From positions 1,287,501 through 1,351,500 of the forward strand of contig NZ_QFFF01000001.1 of NCBI RefSeq assembly GCF_003129465.1: a stretch of DNA of 64,000 nucleotides. Direction: 5' to 3'. This document shows, one piece after another, positions 1 to 8,395 of this stretch. This DNA is from Sphingosinicella humi (GTDB lineage: Bacteria; Pseudomonadota; Alphaproteobacteria; Sphingomonadales; Sphingomonadaceae). The notes beneath the pieces are model-generated. The model was not told where the DNA came from. It saw only the letters and a list, made by a program, of their open reading frames with translations, and did no database searches. Positions within the stretch are counted from its first letter, which is position 1, and every line of letters starts with the position of its first letter. A program made the translations under genes and the position numbers.

Positions 1-1533
1 GGTGACGGCCTCGTTGAGCCCGCGCGCGGCCGCGGCGCGGCGGACGCGGCGCTCGACCAGCTGCTCGGGCGTGGCGGTCGGCCTGGCCACGCCCGGCACG
101 CGCGGCAGCGGCGTCGACGGCACCCGGTCGATGCCTTCGATGCGGATGATCTCCTCGACGATATCGGCCGATCCGATGACGTCACGACGCCATGACGGCA
201 CGTCGATCTCCCACGGATCGCCATGCTCGAACGTGAAGCCGAGGCCGAGCAGAATGTCCTTCTGGCGCTCCTGGGGCACGTCGAGGCCGCCCAGTTCCCC
301 GCAATGTTCGGGGCGATATTCGACGACCCGCTGCTCGGTCGGCGGCGAACCGGCGCGGACGACGTCCGACGCCTCGCCCCCGACCAGGTCGAGCGCCATC
401 CGCGTCGCGAGCTCGAGCCCCGCATCGAGGAAGGCTGGATCGACTCCCCGTTCGAAGCGGGTGCGGGCGTCCGAGGTGAGCGCGAGCTGCTGGCCGGTGC
501 GGGCGATGCCCTCCGGGTCGAAATAGGCGCATTCGATGACGACGTCGGTGGTGTCGTCGGTCGCGCCGGTATCCTCGCCGCCCATGATGCCGCCGATATC
601 GTGGACGCCGGCATCGTCGGCGATCACCGTCATCGAGCTGTCGAGCCGATAGGTCTTGCCGTTGAGCGCCAGCATGGTCTCGCCGTCCTTCGCCTTGCGG
701 GCGACGATCGGCCCTTTGAGCTTGGCGAGATCGTAGACGTGCAGGGGGCGGCCGTAGCTCAGCATGATATAGTTGGTCATGTCGACCAGCCCGCTGATCG
801 GTCGCTGGCCGACCGCCTTCAGCCTTTGCTGCAGCCACTCGGGCGAGGGGCCGTTTTTGACGCCCCGAATGACGCGTCCGTAGAAGGCGGGGCAGCCCTC
901 GGGATCGTCGGTGCGGATTTCGATCGGGCAGGGGAAACTCCCCGCGATCGCCTTCGCCTCGACGGGTTTCAGCGTGCCGAGGCCGGCGGCGGCGAGGTCG
1001 CGGGCGATGCCATGGACGCCCATGCAGTCCTGGCGGTTGGGCGTGATCGCGACGTCGATCACCGGATCGTCGAGCCCGCGCCACTCGGCGAAGCCGGCGC
1101 CGACCGGCGCGTCGGCCGGCAGCTCGATGATGCCGTCATGCTCCTCGCCCAGCTCCAGCTCGCGCACCGAGCACATCATGCCGCGCGATTCGACGCCGCG
1201 AATGGCGGCGACCTTCAAGGTGAGGTCGCTCCCCGGCACATAGGCGCCGGGGCCGCCGAACACACCCTTCAGGCCCGCGCGCGCATTGGGCGCGCCGCAG
1301 ACGACCTGCACCGGCTCGCCGCTGCCCGTGTTGACGGTCAGCACCTGCAGCTTGTCCGCCTGCGGATGGCGCTCCGCCGTCAGCACTTCGGCGACGACGA
1401 ACGGCGCCAGCTTTTCGGCCGGATTCTCCACCCCCTCGACCTCGAGACCGATACGGGTCAGCGTCTCGACGATATCCGCGAGGCTCGCATCCGTCTCAAG
1501 ATGCTCCTTCAGCCAGCTTAAGGTAAATTTCAT
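1..1533 (-). CDS. pheT: Phenylalanine--tRNA ligase beta subunit, partial (3' end beyond left edge)
   Basis: This is the beta subunit of the alpha2-beta2 cytosolic enzyme that charges tRNA-Phe. The beta subunit carries tRNA-binding and editing domains. About 511 N-terminal residues are present; the family is normally near 800, and the frame is still open at base 1. The protein begins MKFTLSWLKEHL, typical of PheT. It continues with an OB-fold tRNA-binding domain (about residues 40-150), the B3/B4 editing region, and the stretch GGIMGGEDTGATDDT typical of PheT. The start is ATG at 1531-1533. It follows pheS (1649-2731) after a 115-bp gap filled largely by a palindromic repeat. No clear Shine-Dalgarno precedes the ATG: the bases just upstream read ACGGGTTCGGATT. 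Identification is secure; only the truncation limits it. Confidence 0.95.
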   Translation of the reverse strand, partial: MKFTLSWLKEHLETDASLADIVETLTRIGLEVEGVENPAEKLAPFVVAEVLTAERHPQADKLQVLTVNTGSGEPVQVVCGAPNARAGLKGVFGGPGAYVPGSDLTLKVAAIRGVESRGMMCSVRELELGEEHDGIIELPADAPVGAGFAEWRGLDDPVIDVAITPNRQDCMGVHGIARDLAAAGLGTLKPVEAKAIAGSFPCPIEIRTDDPEGCPAFYGRVIRGVKNGPSPEWLQQRLKAVGQRPISGLVDMTNYIMLSYGRPLHVYDLAKLKGPIVARKAKDGETMLALNGKTYRLDSSMTVIADDAGVHDIGGIMGGEDTGATDDTTDVVIECAYFDPEGIARTGQQLALTSDARTRFERGVDPAFLDAGLELATRMALDLVGGEASDVVRAGSPPTEQRVVEYRPEHCGELGGLDVPQERQKDILLGLGFTFEHGDPWEIDVPSWRRDVIGSADIVEEIIRIEGIDRVPSTPLPRVPGVARPTATPEQLVERRVRRAAAARGLNEAVT

Positions 1534-1543
1534 AATCCGAACC

Positions 1544-1620
1544 CGTTCGTCCCGAGCGAAGTCGAGGGGCGTGTGTGATGAGTCCGTGCCAGCGCCCCTC
1601 GACTACGCGCGAGACGAACG
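1544..1620. repeat. Palindromic intergenic repeat, family A copy 1
   Basis: An inverted repeat of about 77 bp. One arm reads CGTTCGTCCCGAGCGAAGTC and continues into GAGGGGCG; the other is its near reverse complement and ends GACGAACG. Near-identical copies lie at 19257-19333 and 59955-60031. The loop here (TGATGAGTCCGTGCC) is the reverse complement of the loops of the other two, so this copy is inserted in the opposite orientation. It occupies most of the pheS-pheT gap and ends 11 bases from the pheT start codon. Such elements can form RNA hairpins; whether this one attenuates pheT is unknown. Confidence 0.9.
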
Positions 1621-1648
1621 CCGGAGTGGTTCAGGTATGAGATCGCGC

Positions 1649-2731
1649 TCACGCCCCTACGCCTCCGCTCAAGGTGGGCACGTCGAGGCTCGAAAAGCCG
1701 TAGTGCCGGAGCCATCTGAGGTCGCCGTCGAAGAAGGCGCGAAGGTCGTCCATGCCATATTTGAGCATGGCGAGCCGGTCGATGCCGCAGCCGAAGGCGA
1801 AGCCCTGCCACTCATCGGGGTCGAGCCCGCAGGCCGCGATCACGCGCGGATGGACCATGCCGGACCCCAGCACTTCCATCCAGCCGTCGGACCCTCCGAC
1901 GACGCGCCGTCCATTCTGGACGGTGTAGCCGACATCGACCTCGGCCGACGGCTCGGTGAAGGGGAAATAGCTGGGACGTAGGCGGAGCACGATGTCGTCG
2001 CGTTCGAAAAAAGCCTTGAGGAAGGTCTCCAACGTCCATTTGAGATGGCCGAGGTGAGTGCCCCGGTCGATGACGAGTCCCTCCACTTGGTGGAACATCG
2101 GCGTGTGTGTGGCATCGCTGTCGGAGCGATAGGTGCGCCCGGGCGCGATGATGCGCAGCGGTGGCTTTTCCGCCTGCATCGTCCTGATCTGGACGGGCGA
2201 GGTGTGGGTCCGGAGCAGCATCCGCTTGCCGTCCCGGTCCTTGTCGGCGCCGAAGTAGAAGGTGTCGTGCATCGCCCGAGCCGGATGGCTCTCGGGGATG
2301 TTGAGCGCAGTGAAATTGTGCCAGTCGTCCTCGATCTCCGGCCCGGTGGCGACCGAGAAGCCGAGATCGGCGAAGATTTCGGCCAGCTCGTCCATCACCT
2401 GACTGACCGGATGGACGCTGCCCTGTTCGCCCGTCGGCATAGGCAAGGTCATGTCGAGCGTCTCGGTGGCGAGCTTGCGCTCCAGCTCCGCCGCCTCCAG
2501 CGCCGCCTTGCGCGCGCCGATCGCCTCGGTCACCGCTTCGCGCAGCGCGTGGATGCGCGGACCCTCGCTCTGCCGTTCCTCGGGCGTCATGCCGCCCAGA
2601 GTCTTGAGGAGCCCGGTCACCGCCCCCTGCTTGCCGAGCGCCGCGACGCGCTCAGCCTCAAGGCTCGCTAGGTCGGGCGCGGCCGCGATTCGGGCCCGCC
2701 ATTCGCCGGTCAGGGAGTCAAAGTCGGACAT
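1649..2731 (-). CDS. pheS: Phenylalanine--tRNA ligase alpha subunit
   Basis: Catalytic subunit of phenylalanyl-tRNA synthetase: it activates phenylalanine with ATP and transfers it to tRNA-Phe, in complex with PheT. It is 360 residues, the usual length. About residues 1-100 form the predicted N-terminal coiled coil. The class II catalytic domain follows, with motif 2 around FHQVEG and motif 3 as [17 protein letters not shown] near the C-terminus. The start is ATG at 2729-2731. It lies upstream of pheT in the same direction, so the two are presumably co-transcribed despite the repeat between them. In many bacteria pheST directly follows rpmI-rplT. Here those two genes lie about 4.3 kb upstream, on the same strand, with four other genes between. 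Confidence 0.97.
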   Translation of the reverse strand: MSDFDSLTGEWRARIAAAPDLASLEAERVAALGKQGAVTGLLKTLGGMTPEERQSEGPRIHALREAVTEAIGARKAALEAAELERKLATETLDMTLPMPTGEQGSVHPVSQVMDELAEIFADLGFSVATGPEIEDDWHNFTALNIPESHPARAMHDTFYFGADKDRDGKRMLLRTHTSPVQIRTMQAEKPPLRIIAPGRTYRSDSDATHTPMFHQVEGLVIDRGTHLGHLKWTLETFLKAFFERDDIVLRLRPSYFPFTEPSAEVDVGYTVQNGRRVVGGSDGWMEVLGSGMVHPRVIAACGLDPDEWQGFAFGCGIDRLAMLKYGMDDLRAFFDGDLRWLRHYGFSSLDVPTLSGGVGA

Positions 2732-2814
2732 GCGCCGCCCTTAGAGGAGAATGAAGCCGAAATGGAACCCCCGGCGCTATCTCCGCGTCTCCCGACCATG
2801 AGGTGAGGGTAAGC

Positions 2815-3768
2815 ATGAGCGACTGGCCGGAGCTGAGCGAGGAACGGGACGGACCGACGATCAAGGCCCTCCACCTCTACGCCCAGATTGCGGGCAAGGT
2901 CGCAACGGCCGTGCTGCCCTGGCGCAATCATGGCTGGCACGTCACCCTCCACGTCGGCCCGCGTGGATATCGCACCGAGCCGATCCACGCCGCCGCCGGC
3001 CCGTTCGAGCTGGAATTCGACCTCGTCGGCCACCGTTTCCTAATGAACATGCCGGACCGGGATCGGGCCGGCTTCGCGCTGGAGCCGATGACGGTGGCCG
3101 CCTTCTACGAACGCGTTCTCAGCCTGCTGAGCGAGGCCGGCCATATCATCCCCATCCATGCCGCGCCCAACGAAGTGGACCCCGCCACTCCCTTCATGGC
3201 CGATCGTGCGGCCCGCCCCTACGACCGCGACAGCGTCGATCGGTTGCGGCGGGCGCTGGTCTCGGCGGATCGGGTGCTGCGGCTGTTCCGGTCGGCTTTC
3301 CTCGGCAAGGTCAGCCCGGTGCACCTCTTCTGGGGCAGCTTCGATCTCGCCGTCACGCGCTTCTCGGGCCGGCGAGCGCCGCTTCACCCTGGCGGCATAC
3401 CGAACCTTCCCGACGACGTGACTCGCGAGGCCTACAGCCATGAAGTGTCGAGCGCCGGCTTCTGGCCGGGCGGTGCCGGCGCGGCGGGCGGTCCCTTCTT
3501 CTATTCCTATGCCTATCCGGCACCCGACGGCTTCGCCGAGGCGCGGATTCGGCCTGAAGCGGCTCATTACGACAAGGCGCTGGGCGAATTCGTCCTCCCT
3601 TATGAAGCGGTTCGGACCGGCAGGGAGCCCGATGAGGTGCTGCTGGCCTTTCTTGAAAGCAGCTATGCCGCCGCTGCGGATCTCGGCGCCTGGGACAGGG
3701 AGGCGCTGGAGTGCGAGCAGGGTCAGCCCGGCATTCCCCGCGCCGTTCAGCCGCCGAGGAACGGATAG
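2815..3768 (+). CDS. DUF5996 family protein
   Basis: 317-residue protein of the DUF5996 family, whose function is unknown. It is recognised by the opening WPELSEERDGPTIKALHLYA, the segment LPWRNHGWHVTL, and the central VSPVHLFWGSFDLAVTRFSG with FWPGG further on. It has no signal peptide or membrane segment, so it is probably cytoplasmic. I chose ATG at 2815 because GAGGG lies 6 bases upstream; an in-frame GTG at 2803 would add four residues. The 3' end overlaps the 3' end of the convergent regulator gene (3747-5150) by 22 bases. Family assignment is from memory of conserved motifs, and no role can be inferred from context. Confidence 0.85.
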   Translation: MSDWPELSEERDGPTIKALHLYAQIAGKVATAVLPWRNHGWHVTLHVGPRGYRTEPIHAAAGPFELEFDLVGHRFLMNMPDRDRAGFALEPMTVAAFYERVLSLLSEAGHIIPIHAAPNEVDPATPFMADRAARPYDRDSVDRLRRALVSADRVLRLFRSAFLGKVSPVHLFWGSFDLAVTRFSGRRAPLHPGGIPNLPDDVTREAYSHEVSSAGFWPGGAGAAGGPFFYSYAYPAPDGFAEARIRPEAAHYDKALGEFVLPYEAVRTGREPDEVLLAFLESSYAAAADLGAWDREALECEQGQPGIPRAVQPPRNG

Positions 3769-5150
3769 GGAGAGATCGTCTTCTGCATTTCGCTCACCGC
3801 CAGGGTCCGCCCCGCCGGCGCGGCGGCGCGCTGGGGGCAGCGGATGCGAGGGCAGATCGCGCAGGCGGGGCCAATCGGCGTCACGCAGGGGGCGCCAAGG
3901 TCGAGGCCGTCCGAATAGGCGATCCGCCGCGCATATTTGAGGTCGCAGCCGAGGCCGATCGCGAGCTGGCTCGATTCCCGCGGGTCCAGCCGCACGGCCC
4001 GGTCCACCGTACGGCTGATGGTGAAGAATCGCTGCCCGTCCGGCGTCTCCACCACCTGGGTTGCGACGCGGCCCGGCGTCTGGAAGACGGCGTGGAGGTT
4101 CCAGCGCGGGCAGGTGCCGCCGAAGCGGGAGAAGGGGAAACTCTCGCCGGCGAAGCGCTTGGAGATGTTGCCGGCGGCATCGACCCTGAGCATGAAGAAA
4201 GGAACCCCCCGCGCGCCGCTGTGGCCGAGGGTAGTGAGGCGGTGGGCGACCTGCTCGACGCTGGCGCCGAACTCGGCGCAGAGCCTGTCGACGTCGTAGC
4301 GGTGCCGTTCGGCGGCGGCGAGGAAGGGCTCGTAGGGCATCATGATCGCGCCCGCCGCATAATTGGCGAGGCTCATGTGGAGCAGGCGCCGCGTCGGCGC
4401 GTCCGGGGGCGCGGCGCTGTCGAGCATCTTCGCCAGCAGCGGCCTGAACTCGAACAGCGCCACCTGATAGGCGATGCCGAAGGTCCGGCTCTCCGGCCTC
4501 AGCAGCGCCGAGAGCATCAGGCGCTTGCGGTGATGGTCATAATGCTGGCTGGCGGCGTCGAGCAGTTCGGGCGGAACGATGCGGCTGTCGATGCCGAACC
4601 CCTCGCGGAGTCGCCGGCGAAGGCCGTCGAAGATGTCGGCCGGGCCGCCGAGCGCGCCGGCCAGCGTCTCCGCCGCTTCCTCCAGATAGGGAAAATAGTT
4701 GCGCTGGGCCTGGATATAGTCGCGCACCCAGCCCTCAGGCGCGATCAGCGGCGCTCGCTCCTCATCCTCCCGCGGCGCCTGCCGCCGCTGCGCGAGGGCG
4801 GCGTAAAGGCGGGCGATGGCGTCGGCGACCGAAGGTGCGTTGTCGGCGACTTCGAGCAATTCGTAGCGCGGAATGCCGATGTCGGCGAACATCGGGTCGG
4901 CGAAGATCTCGGCCAGCGCGTCCACGCTGGTGCCTTCGCCCTCGGCGGTGAAGCCCTTGAGGTCGACGTCATAGGCTTCGGCCAGCTTCAGCAGCACGCC
5001 GGCGGTCAGCGGCCGCTGGTTGCGTTCCAGATGATTGAGGTAGCTCGGGCTGATCGAGAGCTCGGCCGCCATCGCGCTCTGGTTGAGCCCCAGCTCCCGT
5101 CGCAGGCGGCGGAGTCGTCCTCCGAGATAGAGTTTGCCCTGCGTCGCCAT
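3747..5150 (-). CDS. XRE-family regulator of RamB / short-chain fatty acid type
   Basis: 467-residue regulator. An XRE helix-turn-helix lies at about residues 10-65 (LGLNQSAMAAELSISPSYLN). It is followed by a long ImmA/IrrE-like and DUF2083 region with a cysteine cluster near the C-terminus (CAICPRIRCP). This architecture is that of RamB, which controls acetate and glyoxylate genes in actinobacteria, and of related regulators in proteobacteria. The peptidase-type HExxH motif is not visible, as is usual for this group. It is transcribed divergently from aceA across a 131-bp gap, which strongly suggests that it controls isocitrate lyase and possibly itself. Whether it activates or represses, and its ligand (perhaps an acyl-CoA), cannot be told from the sequence. 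Confidence 0.9.
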   Translation of the reverse strand: MATQGKLYLGGRLRRLRRELGLNQSAMAAELSISPSYLNHLERNQRPLTAGVLLKLAEAYDVDLKGFTAEGEGTSVDALAEIFADPMFADIGIPRYELLEVADNAPSVADAIARLYAALAQRRQAPREDEERAPLIAPEGWVRDYIQAQRNYFPYLEEAAETLAGALGGPADIFDGLRRRLREGFGIDSRIVPPELLDAASQHYDHHRKRLMLSALLRPESRTFGIAYQVALFEFRPLLAKMLDSAAPPDAPTRRLLHMSLANYAAGAIMMPYEPFLAAAERHRYDVDRLCAEFGASVEQVAHRLTTLGHSGARGVPFFMLRVDAAGNISKRFAGESFPFSRFGGTCPRWNLHAVFQTPGRVATQVVETPDGQRFFTISRTVDRAVRLDPRESSQLAIGLGCDLKYARRIAYSDGLDLGAPCVTPIGPACAICPRIRCPQRAAAPAGRTLAVSEMQKTISPYPFLGG

Positions 5151-5281
5151 TCGGTAGAAACATTGTCAAATCTATACAGCAGTCGCAAGACGCATCGTGA
5201 CAGAGCGACCCTTTTCCTGCTGCAGCCGGCGGCGTTCTGGTGTTCCTTGGCCTGACCTTATCCTGACTCTTGGAAGCGCCG
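5151..5281. promoter_or_regulatory. Divergent control region between the RamB-type regulator and aceA
   Basis: 131-bp gap between divergent genes. The regulator-proximal part (about 5155-5185) is clearly more AT-rich than its surroundings, with AGAAACATTGTCAAATCTAT. Read on the minus strand it contains TTTGACAATG, a plausible promoter element for the regulator. I could not define a convincing operator dyad. The site is inferred mainly from the gene arrangement. Confidence 0.4.
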
Positions 5282-6568
5282 ATGACCGACTTCGCCGACT
5301 TCGTCCCCGCCCCCGCCGGCCGATTCGCTGGCATCGAAAGGCCCTACACGACTGCCGATGTCGAACGCCTCCGCGGGTCGCTGCCGATCGAGCACACGCT
5401 CGCCCGCCTCGGCGCGATCCGCCTCTGGCAGCTGCTGAAGACCGAGGATTATGTGCAGGCGCTGGGCGCCCTCTCCGGCAACCAAGCGATGCAGATGGTC
5501 CGCGCGGGTCTCAAGGCCATTTATCTCTCGGGCTGGCAGGTCGCCGCCGACGCCAACACCGCCGGCGCCATGTATCCCGATCAGTCGCTCTATCCCGCCA
5601 ATGCCGGGCCCGAGCTCTGCCGCCGCATCAACCGCACCCTGCAGCGCGCCGACCAGATCGAACATATGGAAGGCGGCACCAAGCACGACTGGTTCGCCCC
5701 GATCGTCGCGGACGCCGAGGCCGGCTTCGGCGGGCCCTTGAACTGCTTCGAGATCATGAAGGCCTATATCGAAGCCGGCGCCGCGGGCGTTCATTTCGAG
5801 GACCAGCTCGCCAGCGAGAAGAAGTGCGGCCATCTGGGCGGCAAGGTGCTGATCCCGACCCAGGCCCATATCCGCAACTTGAGCGCCGCCCGCCTCGCCG
5901 CCGACGTCTGCGGAGTCCCCACCGTTCTTATCGCCCGCACCGACGCCGAGAGCGCGAAGCTCATCACGTCCGACGTCGACGCGCGCGATCACGAGTTCCT
6001 GACCGGGGAGCGCACGCCGGAAGGCTTCTTCCGCCTCAAGGAAGGGACCGGCGTCGATCATTGCATCAAGCGCGGCATCGCCTTCGCGCCCTATGCCGAT
6101 CTCCTCTGGTGGGAGACCAGCCACCCGAATCTCGAGGACGCCAGGCGCTTCGCCGAGGCCGTCCAGAAGGCGCATCCCGGCAAGATGATGGCCTATAATT
6201 GCTCGCCGAGTTTCAACTGGGAAGCGAAGCTCGACAAGGATACAATCGCCAGGTTCCAGCGGGAGCTCGGTGCGATGGGCTACAAGTTCCAGTTCGTGAC
6301 CCTCGCCGGTTTCCATCAGCTCAATCACGGCATGTTCGAGTTGGCGCGCGGCTACAAGGACCGCGGCATGGCCGCTTACTCAGAACTCCAGCAGGCGGAA
6401 TTCGCCAGCGAGGCGGCGGGCTATACCGCGACCCGCCACCAGCGCGAGGTCGGCACCGGCTATTTCGATCTCGTCGCCCAGACGGTGGCGGGCGGCACCG
6501 CCTCGACCACCGCGCTCGCCGAATCGACCGAGGCCGAACAGTTCATCACCGCCGTCGCGGCCGAATGA
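5282..6568 (+). CDS. aceA: Isocitrate lyase
   Basis: Cleaves isocitrate to succinate and glyoxylate, the first step of the glyoxylate bypass needed for growth on acetate and fatty acids. It is 428 residues, close to the usual short bacterial length. The catalytic signature KKCGHLGGK lies at about residues 180-188, with the active-site cysteine at about 182. The metal/substrate segments [19 protein letters not shown] and IARTDAESA are present. I chose ATG at 5282 (MTDFADF); a TTG at 5270 would add four residues. A DUF4170 gene follows after 11 bases and is probably co-transcribed. No malate synthase gene is in the window. Confidence 0.97.
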   Translation: MTDFADFVPAPAGRFAGIERPYTTADVERLRGSLPIEHTLARLGAIRLWQLLKTEDYVQALGALSGNQAMQMVRAGLKAIYLSGWQVAADANTAGAMYPDQSLYPANAGPELCRRINRTLQRADQIEHMEGGTKHDWFAPIVADAEAGFGGPLNCFEIMKAYIEAGAAGVHFEDQLASEKKCGHLGGKVLIPTQAHIRNLSAARLAADVCGVPTVLIARTDAESAKLITSDVDARDHEFLTGERTPEGFFRLKEGTGVDHCIKRGIAFAPYADLLWWETSHPNLEDARRFAEAVQKAHPGKMMAYNCSPSFNWEAKLDKDTIARFQRELGAMGYKFQFVTLAGFHQLNHGMFELARGYKDRGMAAYSELQQAEFASEAAGYTATRHQREVGTGYFDLVAQTVAGGTASTTALAESTEAEQFITAVAAE

Positions 6569-6579
6569 GGAGACCCGCC

Positions 6580-6780
6580 ATGATCAAACGCTATTGGGTG
6601 ATCGGGGGCGAATATGAGGATGCGGCCTTCGGCCATCTCATCCCAGGCACGGAGACGATGTCCGGCCCGTTCGACGACGAGCACAAGGCCCGCACCGAAT
6701 GGACCCGCCTCAGCTGCTGCCCGGAAAAGAGCCGCTGCGCCACGATCCGCTATTCGATCGCGGCCGAGACGCTGCACTGA
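6580..6780 (+). CDS. DUF4170 family small protein
   Basis: 66-residue protein of the alphaproteobacterial DUF4170 family, recognised by the start RYWVIGGEYEDAAFGHLIPG and the GPFDDEHKARTEW segment. The function is unknown. The start is ATG at 6580, preceded at 6567-6572 by GAGGAG that overlaps the aceA stop codon, so it is probably translated from the aceA mRNA. It contains three cysteines (SCCPEKSRC) but no recognised metal site, and it has no signal peptide. Confidence 0.85.
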   Translation: MIKRYWVIGGEYEDAAFGHLIPGTETMSGPFDDEHKARTEWTRLSCCPEKSRCATIRYSIAAETLH

Positions 6781-6810
6781 TCCGTCACCTCGGCCGCCGG
6801 ATGATCCCCG

Positions 6811-6910
6811 CTCATGCTGAGGAGGGGCCGAGCTTGTCGAGGACCCGTCTCGAAGCACACCAAATCCTTCGAGACACCGCTTCGACAGGCTCAGCGCCCC
6901 TCAGGATGAG
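6811..6910. repeat. Palindromic intergenic repeat, family B
   Basis: About 100 bp with imperfect inverted arms. It starts CTCATGCTGAGGAGGGG and ends CCCCTCAGGATGAG, with inner arms around GAGCTTGTCGA and CTTCGACAGGCTC and a centre pairing GTCTCGAAG with CTTCGAGAC. Elements of this look (GAGCCTGTCGAAG core) are common between genes in sphingomonads. It lies between the convergent aceA/DUF4170 and rpmI-rplT units and may help end transcription from the left. Confidence 0.8.
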
Positions 6911-6926
6911 CGGTTGGTGACTCTAC

Positions 6927-6962
6927 AAAAAAAGGCGCGGAGAGTTTCCCCTCCGCGCCTTT
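6927..6962 (-). terminator. Rho-independent terminator of rpmI-rplT
   Basis: Read on the minus strand, a perfect GC-rich stem (AAAGGCGCGGAG paired with CTCCGCGCCTTT) with a short loop is followed by a run of seven T. It lies 22 bases after the rplT stop codon. The arms also carry an A-run on the other side, so it could work in both directions. Confidence 0.9.
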
Positions 6963-6984
6963 CTGATATCGGTCGCAGGCGCGA

Positions 6985-7350
6985 TCAGGCCTGGGCCGGA
7001 AGCGCCTTGCGGGCCTGGGCGACGATGCCCTTGAAGGCCTCGCCCTCGTGCATCGCGATGTCGGCCAGGACCTTGCGGTCGAGATCGACGCCGGCGAGCT
7101 TGAGGCCGTGCATGAACTGGCCGTAGGTGAGACCCTCGGCGCGGACCGCGGCATTGATGCGCTGGATCCAAAGGGCGCGGAAGCTCCGCTTCTTCACCTT
7201 GCGGTCGCGATAGGCGTACTGGCCAGCCTTCTCGACGGCCTGGCGGGCGATGCGGATCGTGTTCTTGCGACGGCCGTAATAGCCCTTCGCCTGATCCAGA
7301 AGCCTCTTATGCTTGGTGCGCGTGGTCGTGCCGCGCTTGATGCGTGCCAT
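6985..7350 (-). CDS. rplT: 50S ribosomal protein L20
   Basis: Large-subunit ribosomal protein needed early in 23S rRNA folding. It is 121 residues, the usual length, with the very basic N-terminus [20 protein letters not shown] and the conserved [15 protein letters not shown] and [11 protein letters not shown] segments. It follows rpmI after a 14-base gap in the classical rpmI-rplT order and is followed by a strong terminator. In enterobacteria L20 represses its own operon by binding the mRNA leader; here a leader of about 90 bases precedes rpmI. Confidence 0.98.
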   Translation of the reverse strand: MARIKRGTTTRTKHKRLLDQAKGYYGRRKNTIRIARQAVEKAGQYAYRDRKVKKRSFRALWIQRINAAVRAEGLTYGQFMHGLKLAGVDLDRKVLADIAMHEGEAFKGIVAQARKALPAQA

Positions 7351-7364
7351 GGCTCAAATACTCC

Positions 7365-7568
7365 TTAGTTCAGGCCGTACGGCGCCCAGAGTTTCACCGT
7401 CTTGGAGTCGGCGTCGCTGAGCACGGTGGTGCCGCGGTTCTGGCGGATATATTTGGCGTTGTGGCTGATGAGGCGGTGACGCTTGCCGGCGACGCCGTGC
7501 TTCACCTTGCCGGTGGCGGTGAGCTTGAAGCGCTTCTTCACACCGCTCTTGGTCTTGAGCTTGGGCAT
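7365..7568 (-). CDS. rpmI: 50S ribosomal protein L35
   Basis: 67-residue ribosomal protein L35, beginning [20 protein letters not shown] and with the conserved [16 protein letters not shown] stretch. It is the first gene of the rpmI-rplT operon. An AAAGGAG ribosome binding site lies just upstream of its ATG (7566-7568). infC, which often precedes rpmI, is not here: the next gene upstream is an unrelated SDR. Confidence 0.98.
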   Translation of the reverse strand: MPKLKTKSGVKKRFKLTATGKVKHGVAGKRHRLISHNAKYIRQNRGTTVLSDADSKTVKLWAPYGLN

Positions 7569-7664
7569 TTTGTCTCCTTTGCGCTTTCGCGACGTTTAAG
7601 AACGGCCACGGCAGCCCTTGATCAGCCGGGCAGTTCGTTTCTTCCAAAGCTGGAAAGAGCGCGG

Positions 7665-7693
7665 CCTATAGAGCGGCAGCGCGCCCAAGGCAA
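7665..7693 (-). promoter_or_regulatory. Probable housekeeping promoter of rpmI-rplT
   Basis: On the minus strand a TTGCCT element (7693-7688) and a TATAGG element (7670-7665) are separated by exactly 17 bases. This gives a transcript leader of roughly 90 bases before rpmI. The leader contains a short stem (TTTCCA-GCTT-TGGAAG), but I cannot show that it is an L20-binding site. Confidence 0.6.
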
Positions 7694-7719
7694 GCAGGTC
7701 GGAGGCCGGCGACCGCGAC

Positions 7720-8382
7720 TTACCACGGAATCGTCTCGCCCCGATAGTCGAGGAAGGCGCCGCTCCGGTCGGGCCCCAGCGCCTCGATCACTTGGCGCAG
7801 GCCCGCCACGCTTTCCTCCGGCGTGATCAGCGCGTTGGGTCCGCCCATGTCGGTCTGCACCCAGCCCGGGTGGAGCACGGCGACGGGGACGCGGCCCTTC
7901 CAGTCGATGGCAAGGCTCCGCCACGCGGCATTCAGCGCCGCCTTGGACGATCGATAGACGATAGAGCCGCCGGACGTGTTGTCGGCGATGCTTCCCATCT
8001 TGCTGGTGAGGGCGACGATCTTGCCGCCCGCGCGCTCGACGCGGTCGACCAGGATCCGGGCCAGCCAGGTCGGCGCTATGCAGTTCACCGCGAAGCTGTG
8101 GAGCCATCGCTGCGGGTCCGGCTCTCCCCAGTCGCCCACGCCGGCGTTGCAGATGAGGAGGTCGAGCGTCTCCGCACCCAGCCCATCGGCGAACGCCTCG
8201 ACCGCCTTCCAGTCGGTGACGTCAAGCCGCTGGATGCGGACGTCTCCCTCGATGGCGGCGAGTTCCCGGGCGGCGTCCGGGTTGCGACAGGTGGCGATCA
8301 CACTCCAACCATCGCCGGCATATTGGCGCGCGAATTCGAGACCGAGGCCGCGATTGGCGCCGGTCAGCAGGACGGTCGGCAT
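7720..8382 (-). CDS. SDR family NAD(P)-dependent oxidoreductase
   Basis: 220-residue short-chain dehydrogenase/reductase. The N-terminal cofactor motif is TGANRGLGLEFA, followed by the CNAGVGD segment, a catalytic serine in TSKMGS, and the catalytic YRSSK. The substrate is unknown. It resembles the C-factor/sniffer-like group of small SDRs. It lies between prs and rpmI on the same strand; the 13-base gap to prs upstream suggests co-transcription with prs. Confidence 0.9.
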   Translation of the reverse strand: MPTVLLTGANRGLGLEFARQYAGDGWSVIATCRNPDAARELAAIEGDVRIQRLDVTDWKAVEAFADGLGAETLDLLICNAGVGDWGEPDPQRWLHSFAVNCIAPTWLARILVDRVERAGGKIVALTSKMGSIADNTSGGSIVYRSSKAALNAAWRSLAIDWKGRVPVAVLHPGWVQTDMGGPNALITPEESVAGLRQVIEALGPDRSGAFLDYRGETIPW

Positions 8383-8395
8383 GGCAGGTCTCCTC

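Noticed and set aside
3711-5255. Long plus-strand open frame opposite the RamB-type regulator
   Set aside because: Shadow of the real gene in GC-rich DNA: low-complexity Arg/Ala/Gly product, no family motif, while the minus-strand frame has a clear helix-turn-helix.
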